From NCBI RefSeq assembly GCF_013337115.1, contig NZ_SGWE01000004.1, forward strand, positions 2,239,501 to 2,303,500: a stretch of DNA of 64,000 bases, written 5' to 3'. This document shows, piece after piece, positions 8,474 to 20,313 of this stretch; the stretch's first letter is position 1; each line of letters begins with the position of its first letter. The notes under the pieces were generated by a model. It was not told where the DNA came from. It saw only the letters and a list, made by a program, of their open reading frames with translations, and made no database searches. Source of the DNA: Deinococcus sp. JMULE3 (GTDB lineage Bacteria; Deinococcota; Deinococci; Deinococcales; Deinococcaceae). The position numbers and the translations under genes were made by a program.

Positions 8474-8502
8474 TTGCAGGGCCCCCAGCGGGGGCGTACG
8501 CT
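8474..8502 (+). promoter_or_regulatory. Promoter of the DUF485-actP operon with a palindrome in its spacer
   Basis: TTGCAG (8474-8479), a 17-bp spacer, TACGCT (8497-8502). The spacer contains the perfect inverted repeat GCCCCCAGCGGGGGC (8481-8495), a plausible operator. A leader of about 65 nt leads to an SD (GGAGGT) and ATG 8575. Confidence 0.6.
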
Positions 8503-8574
8503 GACCGTACCAGCCACAACCAGCTCGAACGTCGCTCGTCTGCCCACCGCTTCACACGTCCCCCGGAGGTCGTC

Positions 8575-8865
8575 ATGACGGTAACCAGCGCCACGCCCGC
8601 CCCACGCAACGCCGCGTACCAGCAACTGGTCGCGCAGCGCAACGCCTTCACCCTCACCATGACCGTCACGTTCCTGGTGCTGTACTTCCTGCTGCCCGTC
8701 CTGGCCGGGTACAACAAGCCCCTGATGGCGCAGAAGGTCCTCGGGAACGTCACCTTCGGGTACGTCCTGGCCTTCGCGGAATTCATCATGGGCTGGGTCA
8801 TGGCGTACATCTACGTCGTCAAGGCCCGCACCTTCGACCGGCTGGCCCAGGAGGCCCGCGCGTGA
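8575..8865 (+). CDS. DUF485 membrane protein (YjcH-like)
   Basis: 96-residue protein with two transmembrane helices ([19 protein letters not shown] and [19 protein letters not shown]), the DUF485 pattern. In many bacteria this small protein is encoded directly before the acetate permease ActP and is presumed to assist it. Here it overlaps actP by 4 nt (GTGA). ATG 8575 has a GGAGGT SD. Confidence 0.92.
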   Translation: MTVTSATPAPRNAAYQQLVAQRNAFTLTMTVTFLVLYFLLPVLAGYNKPLMAQKVLGNVTFGYVLAFAEFIMGWVMAYIYVVKARTFDRLAQEARA

Positions 8866-10454
8866 CCTTCCTGCTCGCCGCGATCATCGTCGCCGTCACG
8901 CTGGGCGTCACCTTCTGGGCCAGCAAACGCAACACCAGTGCCGGGGACTTCTACGTCGCCGGGGGCCGCATCAGCGCCACCCAGAACGGCATCGCCATCG
9001 CCGGGGACTACATGAGCGCCGCCAGCTTCCTGGGCATCACCGGCCTGATCGCCCTGAACGGCTACGACGGCTTCATGTACTCCGTCGGGTGGTTCATCGC
9101 GTACCTGACCGTGCTGTTCATCGTCGCCGAACCGCTGCGCAACCTCGGCAAGTACACCCTGGCCGACATGCTGGTCTACCGCCTGAAAGACCCCCGCGTG
9201 CGCACCTACGCCGCCGTCAGCACCATCGTGATCAGCACCTTCTACATGATCGCGCAGGTCGTCGGCGCCGGAAGCCTGATCAGCCTGCTCTCCCGGGGCG
9301 CGATCAGCGCCGACCTCGCCATTCCGCTCGTCGGCGTACTGATGATCATCTACGTCGTCGTGGGCGGCATGCTGGCCACCACCTGGGTGCAGATCATCAA
9401 GGCCATGCTGCTGATGTTCGCCACCATCGTCATGACCGTCCTGATCCTCAGCCGCTTCGGCTGGAGTTTCTCGAGCCTGCTGGGACAGGTGGAAGCCAAG
9501 AACGGCGCGGAATTCCTCGGTGCGGGCGTGAAATACAAGAACCCCATCGACCTGATCAGCCTGTGCCTCGCGCTGGTGCTCGGCACCGCCGGCCTGCCCC
9601 ACATCCTCGTGCGCTTCTTCACCGTCCCCACCGCGCAGGACGCCCGCAAGAGCGTCGTGTGGGCCATGGTCCTGATCGGCGCGTTCTACGTCATGACCGC
9701 CTTCATGGGCAACGCCGCCAACGCCCTGCTCGGCAAAGGCGCCATCGAGGCCGCGAACAAGGCCGGGAACATGGCCGCGCCGCTGCTCGCCGAGAACCTC
9801 TTCGGTGGGGCGGGCACCCTGGGCGGCGAGTTCGGCCTGGCGTTCGTGACCGCCGTCGCCTTCGCCACCATCCTCGCGGTCGTCGCGGGCCTGACCATCA
9901 GCGCGTCCACGAGCTTCACGCACGACATCTACAACGGCGTCCTGAAAGGCGGACAGGCCAGCGAGAAGGACCAGTTCCGCGTCGCCCGCCTCGCCACCGT
10001 CGCCGTGGGCGTCGCCGCGATCCTGCTGGGCCTGGCCGCCAAAACCCAGAACGTCGCGTTCCTGGTCGCGCTGGCCTTCGCGCTGGCCGCCAGTGCCAAC
10101 CTACCGGTCATCCTGTTCACGCTGTTCTGGCGCAAGTTCAACGCCACCGGCGCCATGTGGGGCATCGTGGGCGGCATCCTGTTCACGCTGCTGCTCATCG
10201 CCATCAGCCCCAACATCATGAAGATCGACCCGGACACCCTGACCACCGGCCGCCACCTGATCCAGGCGAACGCGATCTTCCCGCTGGAGAACCCCGGCCT
10301 GATCAGCATCCCCATGGGCTTCCTGTTCGCGTACCTGGGCACCCTGATCGGCGCCCGCCGCCACACCCCCGAAGACGACCGCGTCTTCGAGGACATGCAG
10401 TTCCGCGCCTACACCGGCGCCGGGGTGGACGGCACCGTCGCCGCACACGACTGA
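8862..10454 (+). CDS. actP: Cation/acetate symporter ActP (SSS family)
   Basis: 530-residue sodium:solute symporter with about 13 transmembrane helices. It begins with a periplasm-facing helix and the family segment [33 protein letters not shown] (residues 26-58). It imports acetate and short monocarboxylates with a cation. The GTG start overlaps the DUF485 gene, so the two are coupled. acs, which activates acetate, lies 4.7 kb downstream as a separate unit. The TGA stop at 10452-10454 is the left flank of repeat B2, and the terminator lies beyond it. Confidence 0.95.
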   Translation: MTFLLAAIIVAVTLGVTFWASKRNTSAGDFYVAGGRISATQNGIAIAGDYMSAASFLGITGLIALNGYDGFMYSVGWFIAYLTVLFIVAEPLRNLGKYTLADMLVYRLKDPRVRTYAAVSTIVISTFYMIAQVVGAGSLISLLSRGAISADLAIPLVGVLMIIYVVVGGMLATTWVQIIKAMLLMFATIVMTVLILSRFGWSFSSLLGQVEAKNGAEFLGAGVKYKNPIDLISLCLALVLGTAGLPHILVRFFTVPTAQDARKSVVWAMVLIGAFYVMTAFMGNAANALLGKGAIEAANKAGNMAAPLLAENLFGGAGTLGGEFGLAFVTAVAFATILAVVAGLTISASTSFTHDIYNGVLKGGQASEKDQFRVARLATVAVGVAAILLGLAAKTQNVAFLVALAFALAASANLPVILFTLFWRKFNATGAMWGIVGGILFTLLLIAISPNIMKIDPDTLTTGRHLIQANAIFPLENPGLISIPMGFLFAYLGTLIGARRHTPEDDRVFEDMQFRAYTGAGVDGTVAAHD

Positions 10455-10586
10455 TATGGACTCCGATTGAATGGCTGACACAGCCGTTCAATCCGAGTGG
10501 AGCGAGAAGGAGAGGAACGGGTTCCGGACGTGGAGTGGACGGATCGGCGGTGTTCCGATCTGTCAACGAAACAAACGGAATCCGTA
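10455..10586. repeat. MITE-like repeat B2 (132 bp)
   Basis: TATGGACTCCG... to ...CGGAATCCGTA, flanked by TGA at 10452-10454 (the actP stop) and 10587-10589. It is in the opposite orientation to B1 and has the same length. Confidence 0.85.
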
Positions 10587-10601
10587 TGAACCCAGCATGG
10601 G

Positions 10602-10637
10602 AGGGGGCCCGCACGCTGCGTGACGTGCGGGCCCCCT
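10602..10637 (+). terminator. Terminator of the actP operon
   Basis: AGGGGGCCCGCAC (10602-10614) pairs with GTGCGGGCCCCCT (10625-10637). It is separated from the actP stop by repeat B2. Confidence 0.7.
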
Positions 10638-10701
10638 CTGCTGGCATGGATGCGCTGTTGTGCAGATGCGCCCGCGCGGGACAGGCCCTACCATGGCGCG
10701 C

Positions 10702-11895
10702 GTGACTGCCCTGGCCCGCGCCGCTTCCGCTTACCCGAGCGGGTTCTGGGTGCTGTGGTGGGGCACCCTGATCAACCGCCTGGGTGAGTTCGTGGTGCCG
10801 CTGCTGGGCTTCTACCTGACCGCGCACGCGCACCTGGGCGTGACGCAGGTCAGCGTGATCCTGGCGATGCTGGGCCTGGGCCGGTTCGTGTCCGAGGGCC
10901 TCAGCGGGCCGCTGACCGACCGGCGCGGCCCGGCCTTCACGATGATCCTCGCGCTGACCGGCGGGGCGGTCATGATCCTGGCGCTGTCGTTCGCGCAGGG
11001 CTTCTGGTGGACGGCGGCGGGCGTGCTGGGCTTCTCGCTGCTGTCCGCGCTGTTCAAGCCCGCCGCGAGCACCGCCGTCGCGGAACTCACGCAGGGCCCG
11101 CAGCGGACCCGCGCGTACAACCTGCTGTACTGGGCGATCAACGTCGGCGCGGCCACCGCGCCCCTGCTGGGCGGCTGGCTGGCCGGGCGATCCCTGCGAC
11201 TGCTGTTCTGGCTGGACGCCGCGACCATGGCCGCGTTCGCGCTGCTGCTGACGCTGCTGTACCCGCGCGCTCCCCGCGCCGCGCCGAAGGGCGACGCCCG
11301 CACCCGCCGCCTGCTGCCCCGCGACGCACTGCTGTGGCAGTTCTGCCTCGCGTCCCTGCTGTTCGGCCTGACGTACCAGAGTTACAAACTGCTGGCCGTC
11401 GTGTTCGCGCAGCAGGGCTACAGCGCCGCCCAGTACGGGCAGGTGCTCGCCGTGAACGGCGGCCTGGTCGTGCTGCTGGGCCTGCCGCTGGGGCACCTGA
11501 TCGCCCGCAGCGGTCACCCGCGCTGGCAGGCGCTGGGCGCCGCGCTGCTGGGTGCGGGCTTCCTGGGGCACGCCCTGGCGCACACGCTGTGGGCGCACAT
11601 GCTGGCCGTGGCGGTGTGGACGGTGGGGGAGATCATCGCGTACGGCATCAGCAAGACCATCATCAGCGAACTGGGCCCGCCCGCTCAGCGCGGCACGTAC
11701 ATCGGACTGGTGGGCAGCATGGCAGGCCTGGCGACCCTGCTGGCCCCGCTGCTGGGCGGCGCGCTCCTGCAGACGCTCGGCGCGGGGCGCATGTGGATCG
11801 TGATCGCCGCACTGGCGCTCCTGGCCGCGCTGCTGCTGCTGGCCCTCGAAGGGCGCGTCAGGGCGCGGCTGGCGCGGAACGACCCGGCGGGCTAA
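10702..11895 (+). CDS. MFS transporter
   Basis: 397-residue major facilitator with 12 predicted helices. Loop 2-3 carries a GPLTDRRGPAF motif (motif A variant of GxLaDRxGrk), and the central loop is basic (PRAAPKGDARTRRLLPRDA). The substrate is not predictable. TACCAT (10689-10694) lies 7 nt before GTG 10702, favouring that leaderless start over ATG 10693, which overlaps the -10. Its TAA stop overlaps the TAG stop of the convergent TPR gene. Confidence 0.88.
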   Translation: MTALARAASAYPSGFWVLWWGTLINRLGEFVVPLLGFYLTAHAHLGVTQVSVILAMLGLGRFVSEGLSGPLTDRRGPAFTMILALTGGAVMILALSFAQGFWWTAAGVLGFSLLSALFKPAASTAVAELTQGPQRTRAYNLLYWAINVGAATAPLLGGWLAGRSLRLLFWLDAATMAAFALLLTLLYPRAPRAAPKGDARTRRLLPRDALLWQFCLASLLFGLTYQSYKLLAVVFAQQGYSAAQYGQVLAVNGGLVVLLGLPLGHLIARSGHPRWQALGAALLGAGFLGHALAHTLWAHMLAVAVWTVGEIIAYGISKTIISELGPPAQRGTYIGLVGSMAGLATLLAPLLGGALLQTLGAGRMWIVIAALALLAALLLLALEGRVRARLARNDPAG

Positions 11896-13664
11896 CGGGC
11901 GACACTCAGGGTGTTCGGCCCCTGCCGCCGCGCGCGGTACTGCTCGGCGTCCGCCGCGTCCACGAGCAGGTTCACGCCCTGCACGAACCCGCGCCCCACC
12001 ACGCCCACCGCCACGCTGACCGCGTCCTGCATGCCCGGCACGCCCCAGTCGTAGCCCTGAACGGCGTCAATCACGCGTTCCAGCGGGTGCGTGGCCGCGT
12101 CGGGCAGCGTCTCGGGGAAGATCACCATGAACTTGAACCGGTCGAAGCGCGCCACGGTGTCCATGGTCCGCACCTGTCCCTCCAGCACGCGGGCCACGGC
12201 ACTCAGGACGTTGCTGGTGAACAGGTCCGCCGGGCCGTCGGTGGGCGGCGCCTGCACCTCCACGCCCACGATCGCCAGGGTCAGCGGGGCGCGCAGGCGC
12301 ACGCAGCGGTTGAAATGCAGCGCCAGGACCTCCAGCCCGAAGGGTCGCGAGTGCGCGCCGCTTTCCGTGTCCAGCATGGACGTGCTGCGCCAGCGTTCCA
12401 GCATGACCTGCATGGCGGCCAGCCGGGTGCTGGCGTCCTGCACGCTGCCCTCGATCAGGTGCAGCGTCTCGCGCCGCGCCGCGCGGCACGCCAGGGCCTC
12501 GCGTGCCGCGTGCGCGGCCGCCTGCACCTGCGCCTCGCGGTCGGCGTCCCGGCGGCGCTGTCCGTCCAGGCTGGCTGCCCAGGCGCGCAACTGCGCCGCC
12601 GCCTCGGCCATGTCCTGCTGCGTCTCGGCCAGATCGGCCAGCGCCAGGTGCGCCCCGGCGATCAGGCCGGGCCGGTCGTGTTCCAGGCCGTACCGCAGCG
12701 CCCAGCCCAGCGTGTCCCGCGCCTGCGCGGTTTGATCCTGTCCAGTGTCGCCCTGTCCAGCGAGGTGCGCGGCCAGGGCCAGCAGCGTCCGCCCGTGCTC
12801 GTCCGGCCGCGACTGCTCGGTCAGGGCGAGGCTGCGGCGCAGCAGCGCGTGCGCCTCCTGCGGCTGGCCCTGCGCGCCGTGCACCCCGGCGCGGGCGTCC
12901 AGCAGCGTCGCGTGCAGCGCGGGCTCGCCGAGGCGTTCGGCCAGGGGCAGCGCCGCGTCCAGGAAACGCGCCGCCCGCTCCGGGTCACCCTGCGCGGCGT
13001 GCGCGCGGCCCAGGCCGCCCAGCGCGCGGGCCTGCCCGGCGGTGCCCTCGCCGCGCGTCAGGTGCCCCGCCGCGCGCAGCGGCTCCAGCGCCGCCTGCGG
13101 ATGCCCGTCGTCCAGGTGCAGTTCCCCCAGGCCCAGCAGCGCCCCGGTCGCCTGTACCCGCGCGTCGTGCGCTTCGGCTAGTTCGGCGGCGCGCGTGAAC
13201 GCCCCGGCGGCCCGCCCGGCACGCCCCAGCGCCCGCAGGTGTTCACCCAGCCGCACCTGCACGTCCAGTTCGGTCAGGGCCTGCCCGGCCTCTTCGGCCA
13301 GTTCGGCGGCGCGCAGCAGCGCCCCAAGCTGCGCGTGCGGGTCGTCCAGCAGCGCCGCCTCGCGCAGCGCGCACGCGAGTTCCTGATCCACGTCCCGCAG
13401 CTGCTCGAAGCGTCGCGCGGCGGACCGGACCTGCGCCAGTCCCTCCGGACCGCTCAGCAGGTGACCCAGTCGCAGTTCAGCCCGCGCGGTGCGGGCGGGG
13501 TCGTTCAGGCTGGCGGCCAGCGCGCGGGCCTGCTCGGCCAGCGCCACCTGTTCCAGCAGCGGGTGAGGGTGCGCGGACAGTTCCAGCAGCGCGTCGACCC
13601 GCGCGGGGCTGTGCTCCTGGGGAAGCAGCGCCTCGAAGGGGTGCAGGTGGGCGGGGAGGTCCAT
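11892..13664 (-). CDS. TPR-repeat protein with degenerate GGDEF-like domain
   Basis: About 590 residues. Residues 1-350 are Ala/Leu/Arg-rich TPR-like helical hairpins, for example LGGLGRAHAAQGDPERAARF. A helical linker follows (about 360-430). The C-terminal part resembles a GGDEF fold (LTLAIVGVEVQ..., TVARFDRFKFMVIFPETLP), but the GG(D/E)EF motif is replaced by FDRFKF, so diguanylate cyclase activity is unlikely. It may be a sensor or scaffold. The start is uncertain: ATG 13664 is used here; GTG 13703 and a longer frame are possible. Confidence 0.75.
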   Translation of the reverse strand: MDLPAHLHPFEALLPQEHSPARVDALLELSAHPHPLLEQVALAEQARALAASLNDPARTARAELRLGHLLSGPEGLAQVRSAARRFEQLRDVDQELACALREAALLDDPHAQLGALLRAAELAEEAGQALTELDVQVRLGEHLRALGRAGRAAGAFTRAAELAEAHDARVQATGALLGLGELHLDDGHPQAALEPLRAAGHLTRGEGTAGQARALGGLGRAHAAQGDPERAARFLDAALPLAERLGEPALHATLLDARAGVHGAQGQPQEAHALLRRSLALTEQSRPDEHGRTLLALAAHLAGQGDTGQDQTAQARDTLGWALRYGLEHDRPGLIAGAHLALADLAETQQDMAEAAAQLRAWAASLDGQRRRDADREAQVQAAAHAAREALACRAARRETLHLIEGSVQDASTRLAAMQVMLERWRSTSMLDTESGAHSRPFGLEVLALHFNRCVRLRAPLTLAIVGVEVQAPPTDGPADLFTSNVLSAVARVLEGQVRTMDTVARFDRFKFMVIFPETLPDAATHPLERVIDAVQGYDWGVPGMQDAVSVAVGVVGRGFVQGVNLLVDAADAEQYRARRQGPNTLSVAR

Positions 13665-13773
13665 CAGGACGTCCAGGCGCGGCGGGTGCGGGACATGACC
13701 CACAGTACGTGCCTTCAGGCCGCGCGGGAAGGGGGCAGCCCCCGCGCGCACCGGGGGGGGAGGGGGGAGCGGA

Positions 13774-14292
13774 TCAGAGCCGCCGGTAGTACAGGCGCGT
13801 GCCGGTCAGGCCCCCGTGGGGTTTCAGGGCGTAATCGGGGATTTCCCCGGCGAACACGTACCCGGCGCGTTCGTACAGGCCCGACGCGCCGCCCTCGCTG
13901 GCGGTGTCCAGCACGAGCAGCGTGCGGCCGTGCGCGCGGGCCAGGGCCTCGGCCTCGCGCAGCAGCGTCAGGGCCAGTCCGCGCCCGCGCGCGTCCGGGG
14001 CGGTCATCATCTTGGCGATCTCGGCGCGGTGCGGCTGGTTGGGCGGGCAGTCGAGGATCAGCGTGACGGTGGACAGGAGCCTCGCGCCCTGCCACGCGCC
14101 CAGCACGACGCGTTCGCCACGCGCGGCGGCCGTCAGCGAACCCTCCCAGAACGCGCGGGCCTGCGCGGGGGCCAGGGGGTGCATGAAGCTCACGGAGCCC
14201 CCGGCGGCGACGGTGGCGATCAGCAGGTCGCTCAGGGCGTCCAGGGTTTCGGGAGTGGCGCTCAGCGGCTCGATACGGACGGTGTCGGTCAT
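13774..14292 (-). CDS. GNAT family N-acetyltransferase
   Basis: 172 residues of single-domain GNAT fold. Motif A is MMTAPDARGRGLALTLLREA (residues 95-114), followed by LLVLDTASEGGASGLYERAGYVFAGEIP, typical of small-molecule acetyltransferases. It starts 4 bp after the stop of the XRE-cupin regulator, with its SD (GGAGGTAACC) at the end of that gene, so the two form an operon. The regulator probably controls this enzyme. The substrate is unknown. Confidence 0.9.
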   Translation of the reverse strand: MTDTVRIEPLSATPETLDALSDLLIATVAAGGSVSFMHPLAPAQARAFWEGSLTAAARGERVVLGAWQGARLLSTVTLILDCPPNQPHRAEIAKMMTAPDARGRGLALTLLREAEALARAHGRTLLVLDTASEGGASGLYERAGYVFAGEIPDYALKPHGGLTGTRLYYRRL

Positions 14293-14296
14293 GGGG

Positions 14297-14911
14297 TTAC
14301 CTCCGGGCGAGAAAGACGGCGTACGTGCAGGGCTGAGTGCCAGGATTCTCGAAGGTCACGTCGCAGGGCGTCCCGAAGCCCAGGCTGTCGCCCGCCGCCA
14401 ACATCCAGGTCAGGTCGGGCGCGCGGTGCTCGGTCAGGCGCAGTTCACCCGACTGCACCCACACCACCTGCTGGATGTGCGCGTACGAACTGGCGGGCAG
14501 CGTGACGCTCGCCCCGGCCGGGAGGGTGACCTGCACGGCCTCCAGCGGGTGCGCGGGTGTGGCGAACAGCTGGCGGCGGGTGTACCCGGTCGCGGGGTCA
14601 CGCCACTCGGGCTGCTGCGCGGCGCGTGACAGGCGCTCGTGCTCGCGCCCCCCACCACCACCACCCTCGGCGCGCAGGAGCAGGCCCGCCAGGGTCAGGT
14701 CGAACGCCCCGGCGAGGCGCAGCAGCGTGACGGCGGTGGGGCTCATCTCGCCGCGCTCGATGCGGCTCACGGCGGCCTTCGACACCCCGGCCCGGCCCGC
14801 CAGGGTCGCCTGCGTCCAGCCGCGCGCCTCCCGCTCGGCTGTGATCTGCTGCGCCAGTCGCTGCGCGGCCTGCTCAGTCGCGTCTCCACCGCTGTTGCTG
14901 ATCGTAGACAT
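14297..14911 (-). CDS. XRE family regulator with C-terminal cupin domain
   Basis: 204 residues. The N-terminal XRE helix-turn-helix is WTQATLAGRAGVSKAAVSRI (about residues 32-51). A Gly/Glu linker containing GGGGGG (about 82-90) leads to a small cupin domain (about 125-204: HIQQVVWVQSGELRLTEH, LAAGDSLGFGTPCDVTFENPG). Such proteins commonly repress an adjacent enzyme gene, here the GNAT. ATG 14911 is only 6 nt from the -10 hexamer, suggesting a leaderless transcript. The gene is divergent from acs. Confidence 0.9.
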   Translation of the reverse strand: MSTISNSGGDATEQAAQRLAQQITAEREARGWTQATLAGRAGVSKAAVSRIERGEMSPTAVTLLRLAGAFDLTLAGLLLRAEGGGGGGREHERLSRAAQQPEWRDPATGYTRRQLFATPAHPLEAVQVTLPAGASVTLPASSYAHIQQVVWVQSGELRLTEHRAPDLTWMLAAGDSLGFGTPCDVTFENPGTQPCTYAVFLARR

Positions 14912-14917
14912 AAGTTG

Positions 14918-14947
14918 ATTTTCCGCAACACGGTGTTCCCGTGTCAA
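14918..14947 (-). promoter_or_regulatory. Promoter/operator of the XRE-cupin/GNAT operon
   Basis: Minus strand: TTGACA (14942-14947), an 18-bp spacer, GAAAAT (14918-14923). The perfect inverted repeat ACACGG-N5-CCGTGT (14928-14944) lies in the spacer and touches the -35. A GTTG-N8-CAAC motif overlaps the -10. A further palindrome, GTACC-N5-GGTAC (14978-14992), lies toward acs. One or more are likely operators for the divergent region. Confidence 0.6.
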
Positions 14948-15113
14948 GACCGAAGCTGACCGCTTGCACCGGGTCCAGTACCGCCGCGGTACCCGCGCGG
15001 GCAACCCACCCGGAATCCCACCTTCACGCGAGTACAGTGGGCACAACACACAGCCCAGCCCCGCGCCCGTCGCCCCGACGGCGGCTCCCACCCCACCCAC
15101 CCGGAGGTGTCCC

Positions 15114-17087
15114 ATGACCCAGACCCCCACCCCTGCCAGCGACCACCCCGCCAGCGATCACATCGACGCGATGCTGCACGAGACCCGCGTGATCGAACCG
15201 GGCGCCGACTTCCGCGCCCGCGCCCGCGTGACCCGCGAGGACTACGAGCGCCGCTACCGCCAGAGCCTCGACGACCCCGACACCTTCTGGTCGGAGGTCG
15301 CCGGGGAACTCCACTGGTTCAAACCCTGGACGCAGGTGCTCGACTGGCAGCCGCCGCACGCGCAGTGGTTCGTGGGCGGGCAGACGAACATCGCGTTCAA
15401 CGCCCTGGACCGCAACGTCGCCCGCGGCCTGGGCAGCAAGACCGCGATCATCTGGGAGGGCGAGGACGGCGAGGTCCGCACCTACAGCTACGCCGAACTC
15501 CTGCGCGAGGTGAAGAAGGCCGCCAATGCCCTGACTGCCCTGGGCGTGCAGTCCGGCGACCGCGTGACCCTGTACCTGCCCCTGACGCCCGAGGCCGCCA
15601 TCGCCATGCTCGCCTGCGCCCGCATCGGGGCCGCGCACTCCGTCGTGTTCGGCGGGTTCTCCGTCAGCGCGCTGGCCGACCGCATCAACGACGCCCGAAG
15701 CAGGGTGCTGATCACCGCCGACGCCGGGCAGCGGCGCGGCTCCCTGGTGAACCTCAAGGCGAACGCCGACGAGGCCGCGAAACTCACCCCCAGCCTGGAG
15801 AAGATCCTCGTCGTATGCCGCGCCGACTGCGACGCGCCCATGCAGGAGGGCCGCGACGTCTGGTGGCACGACGCCCTGAACGCCGCCAGTGACGACCACG
15901 ACGCGCTGGCCGTGGACAGCGAACACCCGCTGTTTGTGCTGTACACCTCCGGCAGCACCGGCAAACCCAAGGGCGTGCAGCACACCACCGGCGGGTACAT
16001 GATCGGCACGTACCTCACCACCCAGACTGTGTTCGACCTGCGGGACGACGACATCTACTGGTGCACCGCCGACGTCGGCTGGATCACCGGCCACTCCTAC
16101 AGCGTGTATGGTCCCCTGCTGAACGGCGCGACCATCCTCATGTACGAGGGCGCGCCCAACCACCCCGACTGGGGCCGCTTCTGGCACCTGATCCAGAAGC
16201 ACCGCGTCACGATCCTGTACACCGCGCCCACCGCCATCCGCTCCTTCATGCGTCAGGGCGACGCCATCCCCGCCGCGTACGACCTGGGCAGCCTGCGCCT
16301 GCTCGGCTCGGTCGGGGAACCCATCAACCCCGAAGCGTGGATGTGGTACTGGCGCACCATCGGCGGCGAACGCTGCCCCGTCGTGGACACCTGGTGGCAG
16401 ACCGAGACCGGCTCGATCATGCTCACCACCCTGCCCGGCGCGCACGCCAGCAAACCCGGCAGCGCGGGCCTCCCCATGTTCGGCGTGGAGCCCGCCATCA
16501 TGACCCGCAGCGGCGAGGAACTCGGCCCCGACGACGGCGGCCTGCTGGTCCTCAAACGCCCCTGGCCCAGCATGCTCCGCACCGTGTACGGCGACGACGA
16601 GCGCTACCGCAAAACCTACTGGGGCGAGATCGACGGCGTGTACTTCGCCGGGGACGGCGCCCGCCGCGACGCCGACGGGTACGTCACCGTCATCGGCCGC
16701 GTGGACGACGTCCTGAACGTCAGCGGCCACCGCCTGGGCACCATGGAGATCGAATCCGCCCTCGTCGCCCACCCCAGCGTCGCCGAAGCCGCCGTGGTCG
16801 GCAGACCCGACGACGTGAAAGGCGAATGCGTCGTCGCGTTCGTGCTCCCCCAGAGCGGCTACGCGGTCGACCCGAAAGAACTGCGCGCCCACGTCAGCCG
16901 CGAGATCGGCGCACTCGCCCGGCCCGACGCCATCTACGTCGCCGACGCCCTGCCCAAGACCCGCAGCGGCAAGATCATGCGCCGCTTCCTCAGGCAGATC
17001 GCCGCCGGAAAAGACATCCAGGGCGACACCAGCACCCTCGAAGATCCCGGCGTGCTCGACCGCATCGCCGCCACAGAGCCCGTGTAA
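15114..17087 (+). CDS. acs: Acetyl-CoA synthetase (AMP-forming)
   Basis: 657-residue ANL-superfamily enzyme that converts acetate, ATP and CoA to acetyl-CoA. The phosphate loop is [11 protein letters not shown] (residues 277-287). The adenine/acyl pocket includes DTWWQTETG. The C-terminal domain carries the acylation lysine in [11 protein letters not shown] (Lys620), the usual target of Pat-type acetylation. ATG 15114 has a GGAGGTG SD, and TACAGT (15033-15038) is a plausible -10. With ActP at 8862 it completes acetate assimilation. A terminator follows. Confidence 0.97.
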   Translation: MTQTPTPASDHPASDHIDAMLHETRVIEPGADFRARARVTREDYERRYRQSLDDPDTFWSEVAGELHWFKPWTQVLDWQPPHAQWFVGGQTNIAFNALDRNVARGLGSKTAIIWEGEDGEVRTYSYAELLREVKKAANALTALGVQSGDRVTLYLPLTPEAAIAMLACARIGAAHSVVFGGFSVSALADRINDARSRVLITADAGQRRGSLVNLKANADEAAKLTPSLEKILVVCRADCDAPMQEGRDVWWHDALNAASDDHDALAVDSEHPLFVLYTSGSTGKPKGVQHTTGGYMIGTYLTTQTVFDLRDDDIYWCTADVGWITGHSYSVYGPLLNGATILMYEGAPNHPDWGRFWHLIQKHRVTILYTAPTAIRSFMRQGDAIPAAYDLGSLRLLGSVGEPINPEAWMWYWRTIGGERCPVVDTWWQTETGSIMLTTLPGAHASKPGSAGLPMFGVEPAIMTRSGEELGPDDGGLLVLKRPWPSMLRTVYGDDERYRKTYWGEIDGVYFAGDGARRDADGYVTVIGRVDDVLNVSGHRLGTMEIESALVAHPSVAEAAVVGRPDDVKGECVVAFVLPQSGYAVDPKELRAHVSREIGALARPDAIYVADALPKTRSGKIMRRFLRQIAAGKDIQGDTSTLEDPGVLDRIAATEPV

Positions 17088-17099
17088 AGCAGGCCAGGT

Positions 17100-17132
17100 G
17101 CCGCGACACCGCCAGGGCTGGGGTGTCGCGGC
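17100..17132 (+). terminator. Terminator of acs
   Basis: GCCGCGACACC (17100-17110) pairs perfectly with GGTGTCGCGGC (17122-17132), 12 nt after the acs stop. Confidence 0.75.
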
Positions 17133-17144
17133 CCGCTGTTGAAG

Positions 17145-17414
17145 TCACGAGGCGCTGATCGCGTACTCCGGCGCGTCCGCCCGCAATTCCAGGTGATCCC
17201 CGCACCACAGCGGGTGCAGGTCCACGCTGGCCGTGCGGCCCCAGCGCACCCCGTCATGCGCGGCCCGCACCGTCAACGTGACGATCCCGCTGGGTTTCGC
17301 GGACACCTGAATGTCCAGCTGCCGCAACGGGTCCGGGTGGCACTCCCCGAGCAGCTGGGTCTGAAGTTCCGGAAGCAGGGGCCGCAGCGCCTGATGCAGG
17401 TCGGCAGGAAGCAT
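17145..17414 (-). CDS. Hypothetical protein, 89 aa
   Basis: Small soluble protein with alternating beta-like segments (LDIQVSAKPSGIVTLTVRAA, TASVDLHPLWC, LELRADAPEYA) and two cysteines. No family recognised. CATGCT lies 6 nt upstream of ATG 17414, a near match to the leaderless -10. Codon use is GC-rich and gene-like. It lies convergent to acs. Confidence 0.55.
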   Translation of the reverse strand: MLPADLHQALRPLLPELQTQLLGECHPDPLRQLDIQVSAKPSGIVTLTVRAAHDGVRWGRTASVDLHPLWCGDHLELRADAPEYAISAS

Positions 17415-17484
17415 GCCCGCAGCATGCGCCCCGCCGCTCCGGGGCGGAACTGGCCGCGTGGCGCAACCGACTGGCCACCTGACA

Positions 17485-18119
17485 TCACGGGTTCGGGGAC
17501 CACACCAGCAGCTGCGTGGCGTCCTGAACGGGGAAGAGGTGGGGGGAAACCTCCGCCTCTCTCCCGTACGTGCCCAGCAGGAACCGGGCGTCGTCAGCGG
17601 TCACCGTCACCGGGCAGGTGAGGATCACCGCGGATTCCGGGGGCGCGTCCCCCGGTGCGAGGGGATGGCCCAGCGCCGCCCAGGTGGCGCGCAGGTGCGC
17701 CGGACCATGCGCCGCCCCCCACACCACCCCGCCGGGCCGCAGGACACGCCGCGCCTCCGCCAGCGCCCGCGCCGGATGGGGCAGGTGCGCCAGACCCGCG
17801 CGAACAGCACCACGTCGAAGCTCGCGTCCGGGAACGACAACGCCTCCGCCGACACGGGCTGCACGCCCGGTCCCGGCGTGGGATCGACCCCCACCACCCG
17901 GCCCGCGTGCCCCCGCCGCGCCAGTTCACGCACCAGCCGACCGTCCCCCGCCCCGACATCCAGCACGTCCAGGGCAGGGGAGAGGTTCAGTGCGTCCAGC
18001 AGCACACCCTCCGGCCAGGATTTCCCGGACAGGCGCGAGAGCAGAGCGTCACGCGCCCACAGACGGTCAGAGGCAGACGCCGGGGACTCCCCAGCCATCT
18101 GCCTCGGCTCATCCGCCAT
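17485..18119 (-). pseudogene. Class I SAM-dependent methyltransferase with a frameshift
   Basis: The first frame encodes a clear methyltransferase motif I (LDVLDVGAGDGRLVRELARR) and motifs to FDVVLFARVW. The continuation LAHLPHPARALAEARRVLRP then GGVVWGAAHG is in another frame, joined near 17790-17797. A 1-nt deletion in a GCGCGGGTCTGG stretch explains it. The downstream frame runs to 17485. The start is unsettled: ATG 18119 is used, with ATG 18170 and 18242 also in frame. The substrate is unknown. It may be a decayed gene or an assembly error. Confidence 0.75.
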
Positions 18120-18246
18120 GGGCGCGGCAACCGGCTCCGGTGCAGTGACGGCGGGAACGTCACCCGCCATCACTGCACCTTCGCCGGTCGCCTGTTCAGG
18201 CCCACTCGCTCCGCTCGGGATGATGCGCGCATCATCCGGCACGTAC

Positions 18247-19584
<1,338 letters not shown>

Positions 19585-19767
19585 GCATGCCTCCAGCGGC
19601 TGGGAGACGACCCTCGGTCGGCTGAGTTCTGACCCGCTCCGACTTGCGGTGAGTGCCGGGAACGTCGCCCGGCCCACCCCTTCATCTGCGCGACTCAGAA
19701 CCTGTTGCTGCTCGCGCTGCGGTGCAGCCTTGCAGGTCCGCTCGGGTTCACCTCCGGCTCACCGCAA

Positions 19768-20313
<546 letters not shown>

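Noticed and set aside
7825..8865. Long frame reading through repeat B1 into the DUF485 gene as a larger N-terminus
   Set aside because: The DUF485 family starts near ATG 8575, which has a good SD and a promoter downstream of the repeat.
18180..18246. Further MITE copy between the methyltransferase and accC genes
   Set aside because: Only the short CACTCGCTCCGCTCGGG phrase matches; no terminal repeats or target duplication. The GATGATGCGCGCATCATC palindrome there is more likely a terminator.
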